Assembly (NCBI RefSeq): GCF_000317085.1
Contig: NC_019702.1
Span: forward strand, 3,254,394-3,318,393
DNA: 64,000 nt
Direction: 5' to 3'
From: Synechococcus sp. PCC 7502
Lineage (GTDB): Bacteria > Cyanobacteriota > Cyanobacteriia > Pseudanabaenales > Pseudanabaenaceae
Both the position numbers and the translations under genes were made by a program. Shown here piece after piece: positions 1 through 9,602 of the stretch. The notes beneath the pieces were generated by a model. That model did no database searches. It was given only the letters and a program-made list of their open reading frames with translations, and had not been told where the DNA came from. The first letter of the stretch is position 1; every line of letters starts with the position of its first letter.

Positions 1-281
1 GCCTGCTTACAACCACGGGTAATTATATTGGTCATGCTCGGACGATAGAACCGTACTTTTTGCGGATCACGATTACCTAAGCTGGCATTATGGGCGATCG
101 CTAATTTCAACTCGGTAGCTAACCATCCTGAATTGACTTCTTGGGCATTACATTCTTTAATCCACTGAAATGGTTGTGAAGAGCGATCGGGAGAATTGCA
201 AATTAATAACTCCCATATCTTTTTTTGATTCTCATCTAAAACAGGACGAGAGTAGAAATCTAGCTCCCAGGTAATTGTCAT
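1..281 (-). CDS. Tab2/Atab2-family RNA-binding protein, N-terminal part (cut by window edge)
   Basis: The reading frame starts at an ATG at 281 and runs off the left edge, leaving about 93 residues. The N-terminus reads MTITWELDFYSRPVLDEN, followed by a KKIWELLICNS stretch, which I recognise as the start of the cyanobacterial/plastid Tab2 (DUF1092) family. In green algae and plants Tab2/Atab2 binds RNA and promotes translation of photosystem I (psaB) and other thylakoid proteins; the cyanobacterial role is less settled. The C-terminal two thirds lie outside the window, so completeness cannot be judged. It is read in the same direction as, and downstream of, the CtpA gene with a 65-bp gap. Confidence 0.8.
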   Translation of the reverse strand, partial: MTITWELDFYSRPVLDENQKKIWELLICNSPDRSSQPFQWIKECNAQEVNSGWLATELKLAIAHNASLGNRDPQKVRFYRPSMTNIITRGCKQ

Positions 282-346
282 TTATTAGATTAATTTAATT
301 AGGTTAATTGATAAGAAAGGGATGGGTTTATATTTAAGACTAACAG

Positions 347-1690
347 CTAATTAATATTTGGCGATTCCAACTTAGAAATTTTCTTAGAAATTTTTGCATC
401 TTGATGCAGTAATAAGTCCACTGCTGCCACATATTGGTTATCGTCTTTAGTTCCCAATTGATTACGAGTTAAGGAATTAGCAGGAATTACTTCCACATCG
501 GGCTGAATACCGCTTTTGTGAATGTCCGTATGGTTCGGGGTTTGATAGTGGGCGATCGTCACTGCTAATCCAGCCCCATCTTCAAGGGTAAATAAGGACT
601 GCACTAAACCCTTACCGTAGGTTCTTGTCCCTAAAAGCCTTGCTCTACCATTGTCATGCAGGGCGCCAGACAAAACTTCGCTTGCACTAGCAGTACCACC
701 ATCGGTCAAGATCACCAAAGGATCAAGGGTCAGAGGACTGGTATCATTGGCAGTAAAACTTTCTTGAATACCTTGGCGATCGGCAGTATAAACAATCACG
801 CCTTTGGGTAGCCACATCCGAGCAATTTCTATGCCTGCCTGTAATAGCCCCCCCGGATTACTCCGCAAGTCTAAAACATAACTATCAGTATTCCGTGCTT
901 CTAAGTCTTTAATTGCCTCTGCCATCTCTGTAACGGCATTTCCGTTAAATTGATTGAGCCGAATATAGCCAATTTTCTGTTCACCCTCTTGGTTGAGTTT
1001 ATAAATTACGGGATTAACAGCAATGCGATCGCGTTTCAGAACAACATCAAAAATTTCTGGAGATGGCTTTTCTGTATCCACAGGATTATCAAGCTCAGTT
1101 TTAGTGGTTCCTTTAGTGGCTCTACTAATATCTCTACGAATAGTTAAGGTTACTTCGCTTCCAATTTCTCCCCGTAGGCGATCGGCACATTCATCCAAGC
1201 TGAGATTTTGAGTAGAAAGGTTGTTAATTTTAATAATTTGATCAAGCGATCGCACATCAGCTTTAGCCGCAGGAGAGCCTTCAATCGGGGCAACAACAGT
1301 TAAAAATTTGGTATCAGCATCCACAACTATCTGTAAACCCACTCCAGTCAACGCCCCAGAGGTACTAGTTTGCATACTTCTAAACTGATCTGGTCGCAGC
1401 AGCCTTGTAAATGGATCATCAAGAGTTGCCAACATTTCTTGAATTGCATCGTAGGTTTCCTCCCTAGACTTAAATTTCTTGCCACTGTACTGTTTTCGTA
1501 CTTTGTACCAATTTTGATGGTTAAAGGTACTATCGACGTAGGAGTGATTCACAATTTGCCAAACATCTGTAAAAAATTTCTGTTCTTGCAGGTAATCTGC
1601 GGCGGCAACTGCTCCAGTACCCATAAATTCTAGGGCGATCATCAACACCAGACCCAATAACCAGATACAAATACGTTTAACCATGCTCAC
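347..1690 (-). CDS. ctpA: Carboxyl-terminal processing peptidase, CtpA-like (S41)
   Basis: A 447-residue exported serine peptidase of family S41A. An N-terminal hydrophobic signal segment (about residues 5-30) ends in AVAAA, so the protein should act in the thylakoid lumen or periplasm. A PDZ domain spans roughly 112-185 and the peptidase core 230-400. The motif GGTASASEV carries the nucleophile Ser335, and the general base Lys360 lies in TYGKG. The 25-residue Ser-Lys spacing equals that of E. coli Tsp (S430/K455). The FNHQNW and EEMLATLDDPFTRLLRP-like blocks are those of cyanobacterial CtpA, which trims the C-terminus of photosystem II D1. Cyanobacteria carry several Ctp paralogues, so assignment to CtpA rather than CtpB or CtpC is by remembered similarity only. 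Confidence 0.85.
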   Translation of the reverse strand: MSMVKRICIWLLGLVLMIALEFMGTGAVAAADYLQEQKFFTDVWQIVNHSYVDSTFNHQNWYKVRKQYSGKKFKSREETYDAIQEMLATLDDPFTRLLRPDQFRSMQTSTSGALTGVGLQIVVDADTKFLTVVAPIEGSPAAKADVRSLDQIIKINNLSTQNLSLDECADRLRGEIGSEVTLTIRRDISRATKGTTKTELDNPVDTEKPSPEIFDVVLKRDRIAVNPVIYKLNQEGEQKIGYIRLNQFNGNAVTEMAEAIKDLEARNTDSYVLDLRSNPGGLLQAGIEIARMWLPKGVIVYTADRQGIQESFTANDTSPLTLDPLVILTDGGTASASEVLSGALHDNGRARLLGTRTYGKGLVQSLFTLEDGAGLAVTIAHYQTPNHTDIHKSGIQPDVEVIPANSLTRNQLGTKDDNQYVAAVDLLLHQDAKISKKISKLESPNIN

Positions 1691-1811
1691 TAAGTATCAA
1701 TTATTAAAATAGATTATCTCTATCTATACTAACTAAGCTAGATAAACATTTTTAAGAGTAGAACGGGACTGTTTAAGACAAGAAGAAATAGCCAAATTCA
1801 AAGCAGAAAAA

Positions 1812-2717
1812 TCAGGATAATAAATGGGCAATACTTGACTTAAGAAATTCGATAAATATTCGTACTTTTAAGGGTATATAGATTCGAGATGGATAGACCA
1901 ACCATGCAGCCGTATGGAAATTAGTAGCAGTAACTTCGTAGTCAGGAAAAGCATTCACTAGTACGCCATTGCTAAGGTCTTTCCCCACCAACCAATCAGG
2001 CAGTAAAGCCAGACCTAGCCCCATAATTGCACATTCTTGGAGAGCGATCGCACTGGATATCATGGTTTTCCCATTTACTGCAACTGCTGTCTCTTCACTC
2101 TTTTGATTCCGAAATATCCATCTTGTCCTGAATCCCGACCAAGGAAAAAGCAAACAGTTATGATTTTGAATATCCTGTGGTTGTTGGAGGTTTCCGCTTT
2201 GCTCTAAATATTTAGGACTAGCACAAACTATGTATTGAGTTCGCATCAGTTGCTCAGCAATTAGGGTAGAGTCATTTAAAGTTGCTAATCGCACTGCTAT
2301 ATCAATTCTTTCTGCCAATAAATCCACGATCGCATCAGTTAGAACCAAGTCAATCGTTAAATCTGGATACAATCGAGAAAACTTACCTAGTAAAGGAACT
2401 ATGCACCTATGCCCAAAGGAAAACGGAGCCGTAATTCTTAAAGTTCCCCCCACTTGTCCAGAGGTATCTTTAACCACCATCATTGCCTGTTTTAATTCAC
2501 TGACCAATGGCTCAATTTGATTAAAATAGGTAATACCTTCTTCTGTAGGGTAAACCTGGCGAGTAGTGCGCTGAAATAACCTAATTCCAAGTTCTGCCTC
2601 TAAATTAGCGATCGCCCGTGAGACTGAAGAAGGATCGATATTACGACTCTTAGCCACAGCCACAAAGCTTCCTTGGCGCATGACTTCCACAAAAGTTTGT
2701 AACACTGATATATCCAT
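1812..2717 (-). CDS. LysR-family transcriptional regulator
   Basis: A 301-residue protein of normal LTTR length. Residues 1-60 form the winged helix-turn-helix (MDISVLQTFVEV, then GSFVAVAKSRNIDPSSVSRAIANLE). Residues 90-295 form the effector-binding domain (GTLRITAPFSFGHRCIVPLL). It is transcribed away from an SDR oxidoreductase whose start lies 166 bp off, the usual layout in which an LTTR controls its divergent neighbour and itself. The effector cannot be inferred. The sequence style (PSSVSRAIANLEAELGIRLFQRTTR) matches the AaeR/DsdC-like branch common in proteobacteria, so horizontal acquisition of the pair is possible but unproven. Confidence 0.9.
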   Translation of the reverse strand: MDISVLQTFVEVMRQGSFVAVAKSRNIDPSSVSRAIANLEAELGIRLFQRTTRQVYPTEEGITYFNQIEPLVSELKQAMMVVKDTSGQVGGTLRITAPFSFGHRCIVPLLGKFSRLYPDLTIDLVLTDAIVDLLAERIDIAVRLATLNDSTLIAEQLMRTQYIVCASPKYLEQSGNLQQPQDIQNHNCLLFPWSGFRTRWIFRNQKSEETAVAVNGKTMISSAIALQECAIMGLGLALLPDWLVGKDLSNGVLVNAFPDYEVTATNFHTAAWLVYPSRIYIPLKVRIFIEFLKSSIAHLLS

Positions 2718-2883
2718 AATTAAGAATTAAAAGCCAATTCATGCAATAAGTACACGAGATTAATGCTTAATAGCCTATTTATTTATTTTTTTGCAATAAC
2801 TATATTTATAACCACGGGTACACGGGGATTACATAATTCCAATGTCAACCTAAACACAATATAAATAGAACATAGGTAAAAAT

Positions 2884-3609
2884 ATGAAAATTCACAATGC
2901 CATTGCCCTTGTCACTGGAGCTAATCGAGGTATTGGTTATGCTTTTGTCAATGCACTTTTACAATCGGGAGCAAAAAAAGTCTATGCCACTGCCCGTAAT
3001 CTCCAAAGCCTAGATGCTGTAGTAGCCTTAGACCCCAGTCGGGTCATTCCCCTTCAAGTGGATGTGACCGATTCAAATCTTGAGCTTACTCTACCCGATC
3101 AAGTTAGTGATGTTAATCTATTAATTAATAATGCGGGGGCATTAGCCTTTGGAAATATTCTTGAAATCCCAATATCTAAAATCGCCAGCCAATTTGAGAC
3201 TAATTTTTATGGGTCTTTACTAATGGCTCGCACCCTTGTACCGATAATCGAAAAAAATCAGGGTGGGGCAATTGTTAATATTCTGTCCGTAGTCGCCCTA
3301 GCCAGTATGCCCGCAATATCTGCCTATAATGCGTCTAAAGCTGCAACTTGGTCGATGACTCAGTCCCTGCGTGCTTCTGTTGCCCCTAAGGGGATTGAGG
3401 TTTATGCAGTTTTCCCTGGTCCAGTAGATACAGATATGGCAGCAGAATTCCCTATGGTAAAGACTAGCCCACAGGATGTTGCCAATGCGGTACTTAAAGG
3501 CGTTGAAACTAACCAAGAAGATATATTTCCCGATCCTATGGCTATTCAGGTTTACTCAGCATGGACACAGGATCATAAAGCGATCGAGAAGCAATTTGCC
3601 GCCATGTAG
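2884..3609 (+). CDS. Short-chain dehydrogenase/reductase (SDR)
   Basis: A 241-residue classical SDR, a cytosolic NAD(P)-dependent oxidoreductase. The Rossmann glycine motif TGANRGIG is at residues 11-18, NNAG at 82-85, and the catalytic Ser135, Tyr148 and Lys152 fall in the ILSVVALAS and YNASK segments. Arg15 and Arg38 near the dinucleotide site would suit NADP. The P-G-P-V-D-T motif follows at about 178. The substrate is unknown. It is divergent from the LysR gene at 1812-2717, which is its likely regulator. The ATG at 2884 follows an A-rich, SD-poor leader. Confidence 0.9.
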   Translation: MKIHNAIALVTGANRGIGYAFVNALLQSGAKKVYATARNLQSLDAVVALDPSRVIPLQVDVTDSNLELTLPDQVSDVNLLINNAGALAFGNILEIPISKIASQFETNFYGSLLMARTLVPIIEKNQGGAIVNILSVVALASMPAISAYNASKAATWSMTQSLRASVAPKGIEVYAVFPGPVDTDMAAEFPMVKTSPQDVANAVLKGVETNQEDIFPDPMAIQVYSAWTQDHKAIEKQFAAM

Positions 3610-3734
3610 TTTCCCAATTAAATTTTCTAATTAAATTTATGGTTGAGTTGGGTAATTAAGCTGCTATTAACTTCCTAAAATAATTCTGCGATCGGATTTG
3701 CACTAGACTGATGGCAAAGTGAGCAAGGTTTGTT

Positions 3735-4859
3735 ATGAAAAATTCTGCGTTGGTGGGGCTATTGGGAATCTTAATTTTAGGAGTCGGAGGGGTAGCGGTA
3801 TGGTTGTTGCAAATGCCTTCTACCCCCGGCGTGACCGAGTTGCCACAAACAGCAGGCTCAAGTTTATCCAAAATTACGCTTACAGAAGTTGACAGAAATG
3901 GCAAGCTTTTATGGGAAATTACCGCTACTCAAGCAGAGTACACAGAAAATAATCGTCGCGCATTATTGAGTAATGTTAAAGGTAAGTTTTTTAGGGCAGG
4001 TGACGAACTTATCGATGTGACAGGGGCAACAGGCAGTATTGATCAAACTACGAAGGAAATTACGATTGAGGGCAAAGTTATTGCGATCGCCTCCAAGGAT
4101 CGTATTAAATTTCAGAGTGATCGCCTAGTTTGGCAGTCAGAAAAGGATATGCTCACCGCCACAGGTAATGTCCAAATTGCTAAAGATGTAGAAACACCTG
4201 ATCGCCAGATTACTATGGTCGGTAAAACCCTTACTGCCTATCCCAGCCAAAATTTATTTATACTTTCAGATCAAGTAGTTGCTACTTCCGTAACTCCACC
4301 TCTGGTAATTAAAAGCCAAAAACTGACCTGGAATACTAAGACTAATTTGGTAACTTCTCCACAGGCGATCGCCATTACTCAAACTAAAAATCAACTTACG
4401 CTTAAGTCCGATCAAGGCTCTTGGAATACGAGTTTGCAGCAAGTTAACCTGAGGGGAAATATTATTGGCAAGGTACCTGAGTCAGGCATAGACCTAGAAA
4501 CCTCAAGTTTGGTATGGGATATTCCCAAGCAATTAGTATCCCTAGATGCCGCCGTAAAAGTTTCAAGCCCACTCCGTCAAGTCGTAATTACCTCCGAGTC
4601 TGGACAAGCTAATCTCGCCACCCAAACTATACGCCTTAATGGGCAAGTCACAGCCGATGCAATTTTACGTCAAGCTAAACTCACTGCTGATCAAGTGGAA
4701 TGGGTTATTCCTGCTCAAACTGTAACCCTGATCGGCAATATTAACTACGCTCAAGCTGAGAAAAATCTAAAGGTAAATGGCACCAAAGCGATCGTCAACT
4801 TAGCCAATCAAACAATTCAACTAACTGGCAATGATGTGATCACTCGGATTACCCCTTAG
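3735..4859 (+). CDS. LptC-like lipopolysaccharide-transport periplasmic protein
   Basis: A 374-residue protein with one N-terminal membrane anchor (residues about 5-26, LVGLLGILILGVGGVAVWLL) and a long periplasmic beta-rich region. From residue 45 it carries the LptC pattern (ITLTEVDRNGKLLWEITATQAEYTE, then LLSNVKGKFF), followed by repeated OstA/LptA-type strands such as VWQSEKDMLTATGNVQI and LIGNINYAQAEKNLKV. LptC passes lipopolysaccharide from the inner-membrane LptBFG exporter to LptA. At 374 residues it is about twice the enterobacterial LptC, which is usual in cyanobacteria, where one protein appears to combine LptC-like and LptA-like beta-jellyroll parts. The ppa gene follows 56 bp downstream on the same strand. 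Confidence 0.8.
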   Translation: MKNSALVGLLGILILGVGGVAVWLLQMPSTPGVTELPQTAGSSLSKITLTEVDRNGKLLWEITATQAEYTENNRRALLSNVKGKFFRAGDELIDVTGATGSIDQTTKEITIEGKVIAIASKDRIKFQSDRLVWQSEKDMLTATGNVQIAKDVETPDRQITMVGKTLTAYPSQNLFILSDQVVATSVTPPLVIKSQKLTWNTKTNLVTSPQAIAITQTKNQLTLKSDQGSWNTSLQQVNLRGNIIGKVPESGIDLETSSLVWDIPKQLVSLDAAVKVSSPLRQVVITSESGQANLATQTIRLNGQVTADAILRQAKLTADQVEWVIPAQTVTLIGNINYAQAEKNLKVNGTKAIVNLANQTIQLTGNDVITRITP

Positions 4860-4915
4860 CTTGGTATCATGATCATAAAACTCAGACACAACTAATCTAT
4901 TAATCTTCATTAACT

Positions 4916-5428
4916 ATGGATTTATCACGGATTCCTGCTCAACCCAAGCCCGGCGTGCTTAACGTCATAATTGAAATTCCGGCTGGTAGCAAGAACAAGT
5001 ACGAATTTGATAAAGACTTGAATGCTTTTGCCTTAGACCGAGTCTTGTATGCCTCTGTGCAGTACCCCTATGACTATGGATTTATTCCTAACACCCTAGC
5101 GGAAGATGGTGATCCCATGGATGGCATGGTAATTATGGATCAGCCGACTTTTCCCGGTTGTATTATTCCCGCCCGCCCGATCGGGATGTTAATTATGATT
5201 GATGGTGGCGATCGCGATGAAAAATTGCTGTGTGTTCCCGTCAAAGACCCTCGCTATGCCCATGTTAAATCACTAGATGATATTGCCCCCCATCGCCTAG
5301 AGGAAATTGCCGAATTTTTCCGCACCTACAAAAATTTAGAAAAGAAAGTTACAGAAATTCAAGGCTGGCAAAATGCTGATGCTGTCGAATTATTTGTAAA
5401 CAAGTGCATAGCTGCCTATAATCGCTAA
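4916..5428 (+). CDS. ppa: Inorganic pyrophosphatase (family I)
   Basis: A 170-residue soluble enzyme that hydrolyses pyrophosphate to two phosphates and pulls biosynthetic reactions forward. The family I signature DGDPMDG lies at residues 64-70, with metal ligands Asp64, Asp66 and Asp69. Other conserved parts are KYEFDKD (28-34), YPYDYGFIP (50-58) and KDPRY near 123. Length is that of the hexameric bacterial enzyme. It reads in the same direction as the LptC-like gene, but the 56-bp gap leaves co-transcription open. Confidence 0.95.
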   Translation: MDLSRIPAQPKPGVLNVIIEIPAGSKNKYEFDKDLNAFALDRVLYASVQYPYDYGFIPNTLAEDGDPMDGMVIMDQPTFPGCIIPARPIGMLIMIDGGDRDEKLLCVPVKDPRYAHVKSLDDIAPHRLEEIAEFFRTYKNLEKKVTEIQGWQNADAVELFVNKCIAAYNR

Positions 5429-5547
5429 CTAGCCTAACTTTTACCTTGTTTATCCCTCTTTGCTTATCATTCAAATTAACGAATAAATTAACGAAGAGGG
5501 AACTAGAAAATTGATGAGGGATTGAGTTTTAATCAAGCTATACGGCA

Positions 5548-5850
5548 CTATCCCCAATGTCCAGCAATCCAGTAATAACCATGATTGGCATCACGTTCCC
5601 AACGTCCCTGAACCCAGTTTTTGTGATGAGGTGGTGGTGTTTCCCAATGCGCTATAACTCTTTCATATCTTCCCCCTCTCCGTACCCATTCGTCAGCGAT
5701 CCAAATATGTTTAGCTGAAGGTCGTGGGGATTGTCTTACGGTAACAGAATTGGGCTGAACCCTAACATAAAACCTTTCTGCCTTAGCCTGTTGGGGGTAG
5801 CTTGAGAATAAAGCAATTAAGACAAACAATGGAACGAAATACTTTTTCAT
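5548..5850 (-). CDS. Small secreted YXWGXW-repeat-like protein
   Basis: A 100-residue protein with a clear signal peptide (residues 1-24, MKKYFVPLFVLIALFSSYPQQAKA) and a mature part rich in Trp, His and Arg. Repeated aromatic units (HIWIADEWVRR, RVIAHWETPPPHHKNWVQGRW, YYWIAGHW) resemble the WxxGxW/YXWGXW repeat of small periplasmic proteins of unknown function. The ATG at 5850 begins directly at the signal peptide. No enzymatic motif is visible. It is followed downstream by the convergent ppa gene. Confidence 0.7.
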   Translation of the reverse strand: MKKYFVPLFVLIALFSSYPQQAKAERFYVRVQPNSVTVRQSPRPSAKHIWIADEWVRRGGRYERVIAHWETPPPHHKNWVQGRWERDANHGYYWIAGHWG

Positions 5851-5911
5851 AAATATGTCATGCTAGTAAAAAGATAATCGTTTTTTAAGACTAGGCTAGA
5901 CAAAATATGGT

Positions 5912-7462
5912 TCATTGCACCCTGACTAGTCTAATTTCAGTACGTTGGTTACGCGCATCACTGGGAAGAATATTAGGGAGTAGCTGACTAAAGCCCTTGC
6001 CCTCTGCCAATATATTATGTTTCACCCCTCGACGGCGGAGATAATCCACCACCACCTGCGCCCGATCTTGGCTCAGAATTTGATTGGTTTGCAGATCACC
6101 AGTTTGGGAAGTATGCCCAATTACTCGCACCGCCACAGTTTGAGGACTAAATTCACCAATTTCTTTAGCTAATTGATTAAGGGTTTGCTGACTCTGGTTA
6201 GCTAGTTGTGCTGAACCACTACTAAACTTCACTTCACCCCTGACTTCCAAGTTCCCAATACTTTGAGCCTTAAAGATTTGATTTGCACTGAGTTTAAGTT
6301 CAGGCGTATTGAGTTTGCGATTACCTGTCAGTCGTTCTGCCAAATCAGGGTCTGTAGCTCTTACTAGGTCAATCAGTACTTGGGTATTTTCTGCTGCCTT
6401 ACTCAGAAATTTTTCCGTATAAAGTCCTTTAGTATCCGTAGGAATTTGCTCTAACTGTCCTGCTAGGGAGAGAACTGCGGCGGTAGCACCGATCCGCTTT
6501 GATAGAGTATCATCCGTCATCCAGCGTTTAGCTTCGATCGCCGTAAAAAAATCTATGCCCTGTAAAACTGCTGCCGCATCCTTCGGTTCGAGTTTCCCAT
6601 CTTGGGCAATTTGAGTTTGTAATTGGCTTAGATCGCGCCCATTGGTATCTATCCGTCGATAGTATGTTTCCAATAGCTTAGTTAGAAGTTCCGATTGAGA
6701 TGTAATTAGGCGATTAGATGCCACCAGAACATCAACAATCGTAGTTGGGGCATCCTTACTAGAGAGAACAACAATGTATCCTTTTTGGCGAGCTTGGGTG
6801 ACAAATGGTTCCCAAATTACAGCGATCGCCACATTTTGTTTTGGGTCTTGTAACAATTGCCAAGCTTCAGAGGCATCAGAGACTTTCTGCACCTCAAAAT
6901 CAGTGAGATTAAATGCCTCAAATTTGGTACTCAATACAAATGCCAGATATTCACTGGGAGTATCACCCGCAAAAGTGATTTTCAGTTTCTGCCCATTGCG
7001 CCGCTTTTCCTGTACCAATTGGTTTAAATCAATCAGGGATTTTAATTGGGGATATTTAGGCGTATTCAAAACCACCGCATCTGCCCCCACCGTCCGATCA
7101 ATTAACCCAATGATCTTGCCGTTGGGCTTTTGCTTAATAAACTGATCAAGGGTCGTGACCAATAGGTCTGCTTGTCCTTCGTTTAAGAGCTTTGCCCGTT
7201 TAGCTTGATCAAATTCATCCCCATAGGCTAATTTTATCCCTGCCCCTTTGAGTGTCTCTAGGAATGTGCTATTGCGAAAGGTACTGTAACCACTAAATGT
7301 ATCCCCCAATAGCTTTACATCACCTTGATTTTGGGATACTAAACCTTCAGGTACGGAGTTGGTGCCTTGAAAAAATCTACTAACTAGCCAAAATCCGCTA
7401 ATGCTAACAGTAGTTGTAACTAAGAATGTGAGAGCTAACGCTAAGGTGGGACGATTACTCAT
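5912..7462 (-). CDS. Periplasmic substrate-binding domain fused to C-terminal OmpA domain
   Basis: A 516-residue exported protein. Residues 10-30 form a signal peptide or anchor. Residues 45-330 look like an NMT1/phosphonate-type periplasmic binding fold (a Ser/Thr-rich first strand, GQADLLVTTLDQF at 96-108, VIWEPFV at 215-221). Residues 408-516 form an OmpA/MotB domain with the helix motif LSQDRAQVVVDYL. Such fusions occur in cyanobacteria and are annotated as phosphate-type binding/OmpA proteins; the ligand is unknown. In OmpA domains the conserved GHTD Asp and the LSxxRA Arg hold diaminopimelate of peptidoglycan. Here Arg467 is kept, but the Asp position is Ser452 (GHTS), so wall binding may be weakened. 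No permease or ATPase gene is adjacent. Confidence 0.8.
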   Translation of the reverse strand: MSNRPTLALALTFLVTTTVSISGFWLVSRFFQGTNSVPEGLVSQNQGDVKLLGDTFSGYSTFRNSTFLETLKGAGIKLAYGDEFDQAKRAKLLNEGQADLLVTTLDQFIKQKPNGKIIGLIDRTVGADAVVLNTPKYPQLKSLIDLNQLVQEKRRNGQKLKITFAGDTPSEYLAFVLSTKFEAFNLTDFEVQKVSDASEAWQLLQDPKQNVAIAVIWEPFVTQARQKGYIVVLSSKDAPTTIVDVLVASNRLITSQSELLTKLLETYYRRIDTNGRDLSQLQTQIAQDGKLEPKDAAAVLQGIDFFTAIEAKRWMTDDTLSKRIGATAAVLSLAGQLEQIPTDTKGLYTEKFLSKAAENTQVLIDLVRATDPDLAERLTGNRKLNTPELKLSANQIFKAQSIGNLEVRGEVKFSSGSAQLANQSQQTLNQLAKEIGEFSPQTVAVRVIGHTSQTGDLQTNQILSQDRAQVVVDYLRRRGVKHNILAEGKGFSQLLPNILPSDARNQRTEIRLVRVQ

Positions 7463-7612
7463 AATTTTAGACTAGGTGCTTCTTTGCCATTGCATCTTAC
7501 TATTCCTTAGACCTGATTAGGTTTCTAGATTTTGAGTACGATCTAACTCTTGCGTAAATCCTTTAGCTTTAAGCAGTTCCTGTATATTTTGATATGAAGC
7601 GGGGCTGCTAAG

Positions 7613-9580
7613 ATGATGGTAAGTTCTTCTGAATACTACATTAGTTACTTACTATTTATCTATTATTTATCTATGCCTGCCAAGTTTGAGTTAGATCGTT
7701 ACGATGCTGAGGTGATCGCTAATCACTATAAAAGATTGCCACTTCAAGTTTGGGGGCGTTGTCTAAATATTTTTGTGCCTCTACTTTCGCTATTTTGGAG
7801 CCTGTGGTGGGATCGAAAAACTCAACAAAGCGATCGCAAAGCTAAACTTAGAGCGATTCAGGTACGCCAATTACTAACTCGACTGGGACCAGCATTTATC
7901 AAGATTGGACAAGCTCTTTCCACTCGACCAGATATTGTTCCCGCCATTTACATGGATGAATTATCGCAACTGCAAGATCAGCTTCCTGCTTTTCCCAATC
8001 AACAAGCTTTTCAGTTTATTCATGAAGAATTAGGGGCGATCCCTCAGGAAATTTATGCGGAGATTTCCGCCAACCCCATTGCTGCGGCTTCCCTAGGGCA
8101 GGTATATAAGGGCAGACTGCGTACGGGTGAACAGGTGGCAATTAAGGTGCAAAGACCAGATATTAATGAAGCGATCGCTCTAGATATGTATATTCTGCGA
8201 GGACTATCAGCTTGGGCAATGCAAAGCTTTAAATTTATTCGCAGCAACTTAGTTGGCATCTTAGATGAGTTTGCCAGTCGAATTTTTGAGGAAATGGACT
8301 ATACCTGCGAAGGTGCTAATGCCGATCGCTTTGGGGAATATTACGGACAACTAGAAGAAATCTATGTACCCAAAATTTACTGGAAATATACTGCCCGCCG
8401 TGTTCTGACGATGGAATGGATTGAAGGCACCAAGCTTACGGAACTAGAAAAAATCAAACAGATGGGCTTTGATAGTCGGCATATTATTGAAGTTGGGGTG
8501 CAATGCTCATTACGGCAATTACTTGATCAGGGCTTTTTCCATGCCGATCCCCATCCTGGTAATCTATTGGTGATGTCCGATGGCAAACTCGCCTATTTAG
8601 ATTTTGGCATGATGAGCCAAGTTAGTTCTGAGCAACGGTATGGCTTAATTGAGGCAATTATTCATCTGGTGAATCGAGATTTTGCGGCTTTATCTAAGGA
8701 TTATGTGAAGCTAGGTTTTTTAACTGAAACTGTGAACTTGGATCAGATTACCCCTGCCTTGGCACAGGTATTTAATGCGGCTCTCGGCTCCAGTGTGGCA
8801 GAACTAGACTTTAAGGAAATGACCGATCAACTTTCCCAAGTTATGTATGAGTATCCATTTCAAGTGCCTGCCTACTATGCCCTAATTATTCGGTCTTTAG
8901 TTACCTTGGAAGGCATAGCTCTGAATGTTGATCCTAACTTTAAGGTGCTAAGTGTGGCATATCCCTACGTTGCTAACCGCCTATTAACTGACTCTAATCC
9001 AGAATTACGCAACTCGTTGAAAGATTTACTTTTCCGTGATGGGGAGTTTCGGTGGACAAGACTAGAAAATCTGCTCAAAAATGCTAAATCTAATCAAGAC
9101 TATAATCTGAAGGAAACCATTCACCAAGTCAGTGATTTTTTACTCTCAGAACGGGGTGAATATATGCGGATTCGGCTTGCGGATGAAATTGTGAAGGGGA
9201 TCGAAAAAGAGGCATTTAGTCTGATTCCTAATCCCTTTAGTCCTAAACCTCAACCTAGGGTGAGTAAATCTGGTTCGAGTTTGTCTAAGTTAATGGGAGT
9301 ATGGTCAACAATTTCTCAGGATCAAAATATTCAGCCCCTAGAGTTTGCGCCTTTGGCGGGGCAGATTTTAGCTAAGCCTGAAACCCAAGAGCTAGGTAGA
9401 AATATTGTGTGGCAATTAACCCAACGGGCGATCGCCCGCATGATTAGGGAGTTGGCACTAAAAACCCAAGAAGTTCCAGAATTAATAACACCCGAATTAG
9501 TAAAAATTGTGGAGCCAATAGAAACACCAACAGTATTCACTAGCAAGCCCTCCCGTGAGTTAAATGGTAAAACTTGGTAA
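7613..9580 (+). CDS. ABC1-family (AarF/UbiB/ADCK) atypical kinase
   Basis: A protein of the ABC1 kinase family, which supports prenylquinone metabolism and membrane lipid homeostasis in plastids and cyanobacteria. With the first ATG it has 655 residues. An internal ATG at 7673 (MPAKFELDRYDAEV) starts where family similarity begins and is probably the true start, giving 635 residues. Motifs, numbered on the long form: KIGQ at 97-100 (the ABC1 KxGQ block), AAASLGQV at 157-164, the lysine of AIKVQRP near 178, HADPHPGNLLV around 310 and LDFGMM around 327. The C-terminal 200 residues are a family-variable extension. Another ABC1 kinase lies 2.4 kb downstream on the other strand. Confidence 0.9.
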   Translation: MMVSSSEYYISYLLFIYYLSMPAKFELDRYDAEVIANHYKRLPLQVWGRCLNIFVPLLSLFWSLWWDRKTQQSDRKAKLRAIQVRQLLTRLGPAFIKIGQALSTRPDIVPAIYMDELSQLQDQLPAFPNQQAFQFIHEELGAIPQEIYAEISANPIAAASLGQVYKGRLRTGEQVAIKVQRPDINEAIALDMYILRGLSAWAMQSFKFIRSNLVGILDEFASRIFEEMDYTCEGANADRFGEYYGQLEEIYVPKIYWKYTARRVLTMEWIEGTKLTELEKIKQMGFDSRHIIEVGVQCSLRQLLDQGFFHADPHPGNLLVMSDGKLAYLDFGMMSQVSSEQRYGLIEAIIHLVNRDFAALSKDYVKLGFLTETVNLDQITPALAQVFNAALGSSVAELDFKEMTDQLSQVMYEYPFQVPAYYALIIRSLVTLEGIALNVDPNFKVLSVAYPYVANRLLTDSNPELRNSLKDLLFRDGEFRWTRLENLLKNAKSNQDYNLKETIHQVSDFLLSERGEYMRIRLADEIVKGIEKEAFSLIPNPFSPKPQPRVSKSGSSLSKLMGVWSTISQDQNIQPLEFAPLAGQILAKPETQELGRNIVWQLTQRAIARMIRELALKTQEVPELITPELVKIVEPIETPTVFTSKPSRELNGKTW

Positions 9581-9602
9581 AACTTAATAAAAATGCAAGA
9601 AA

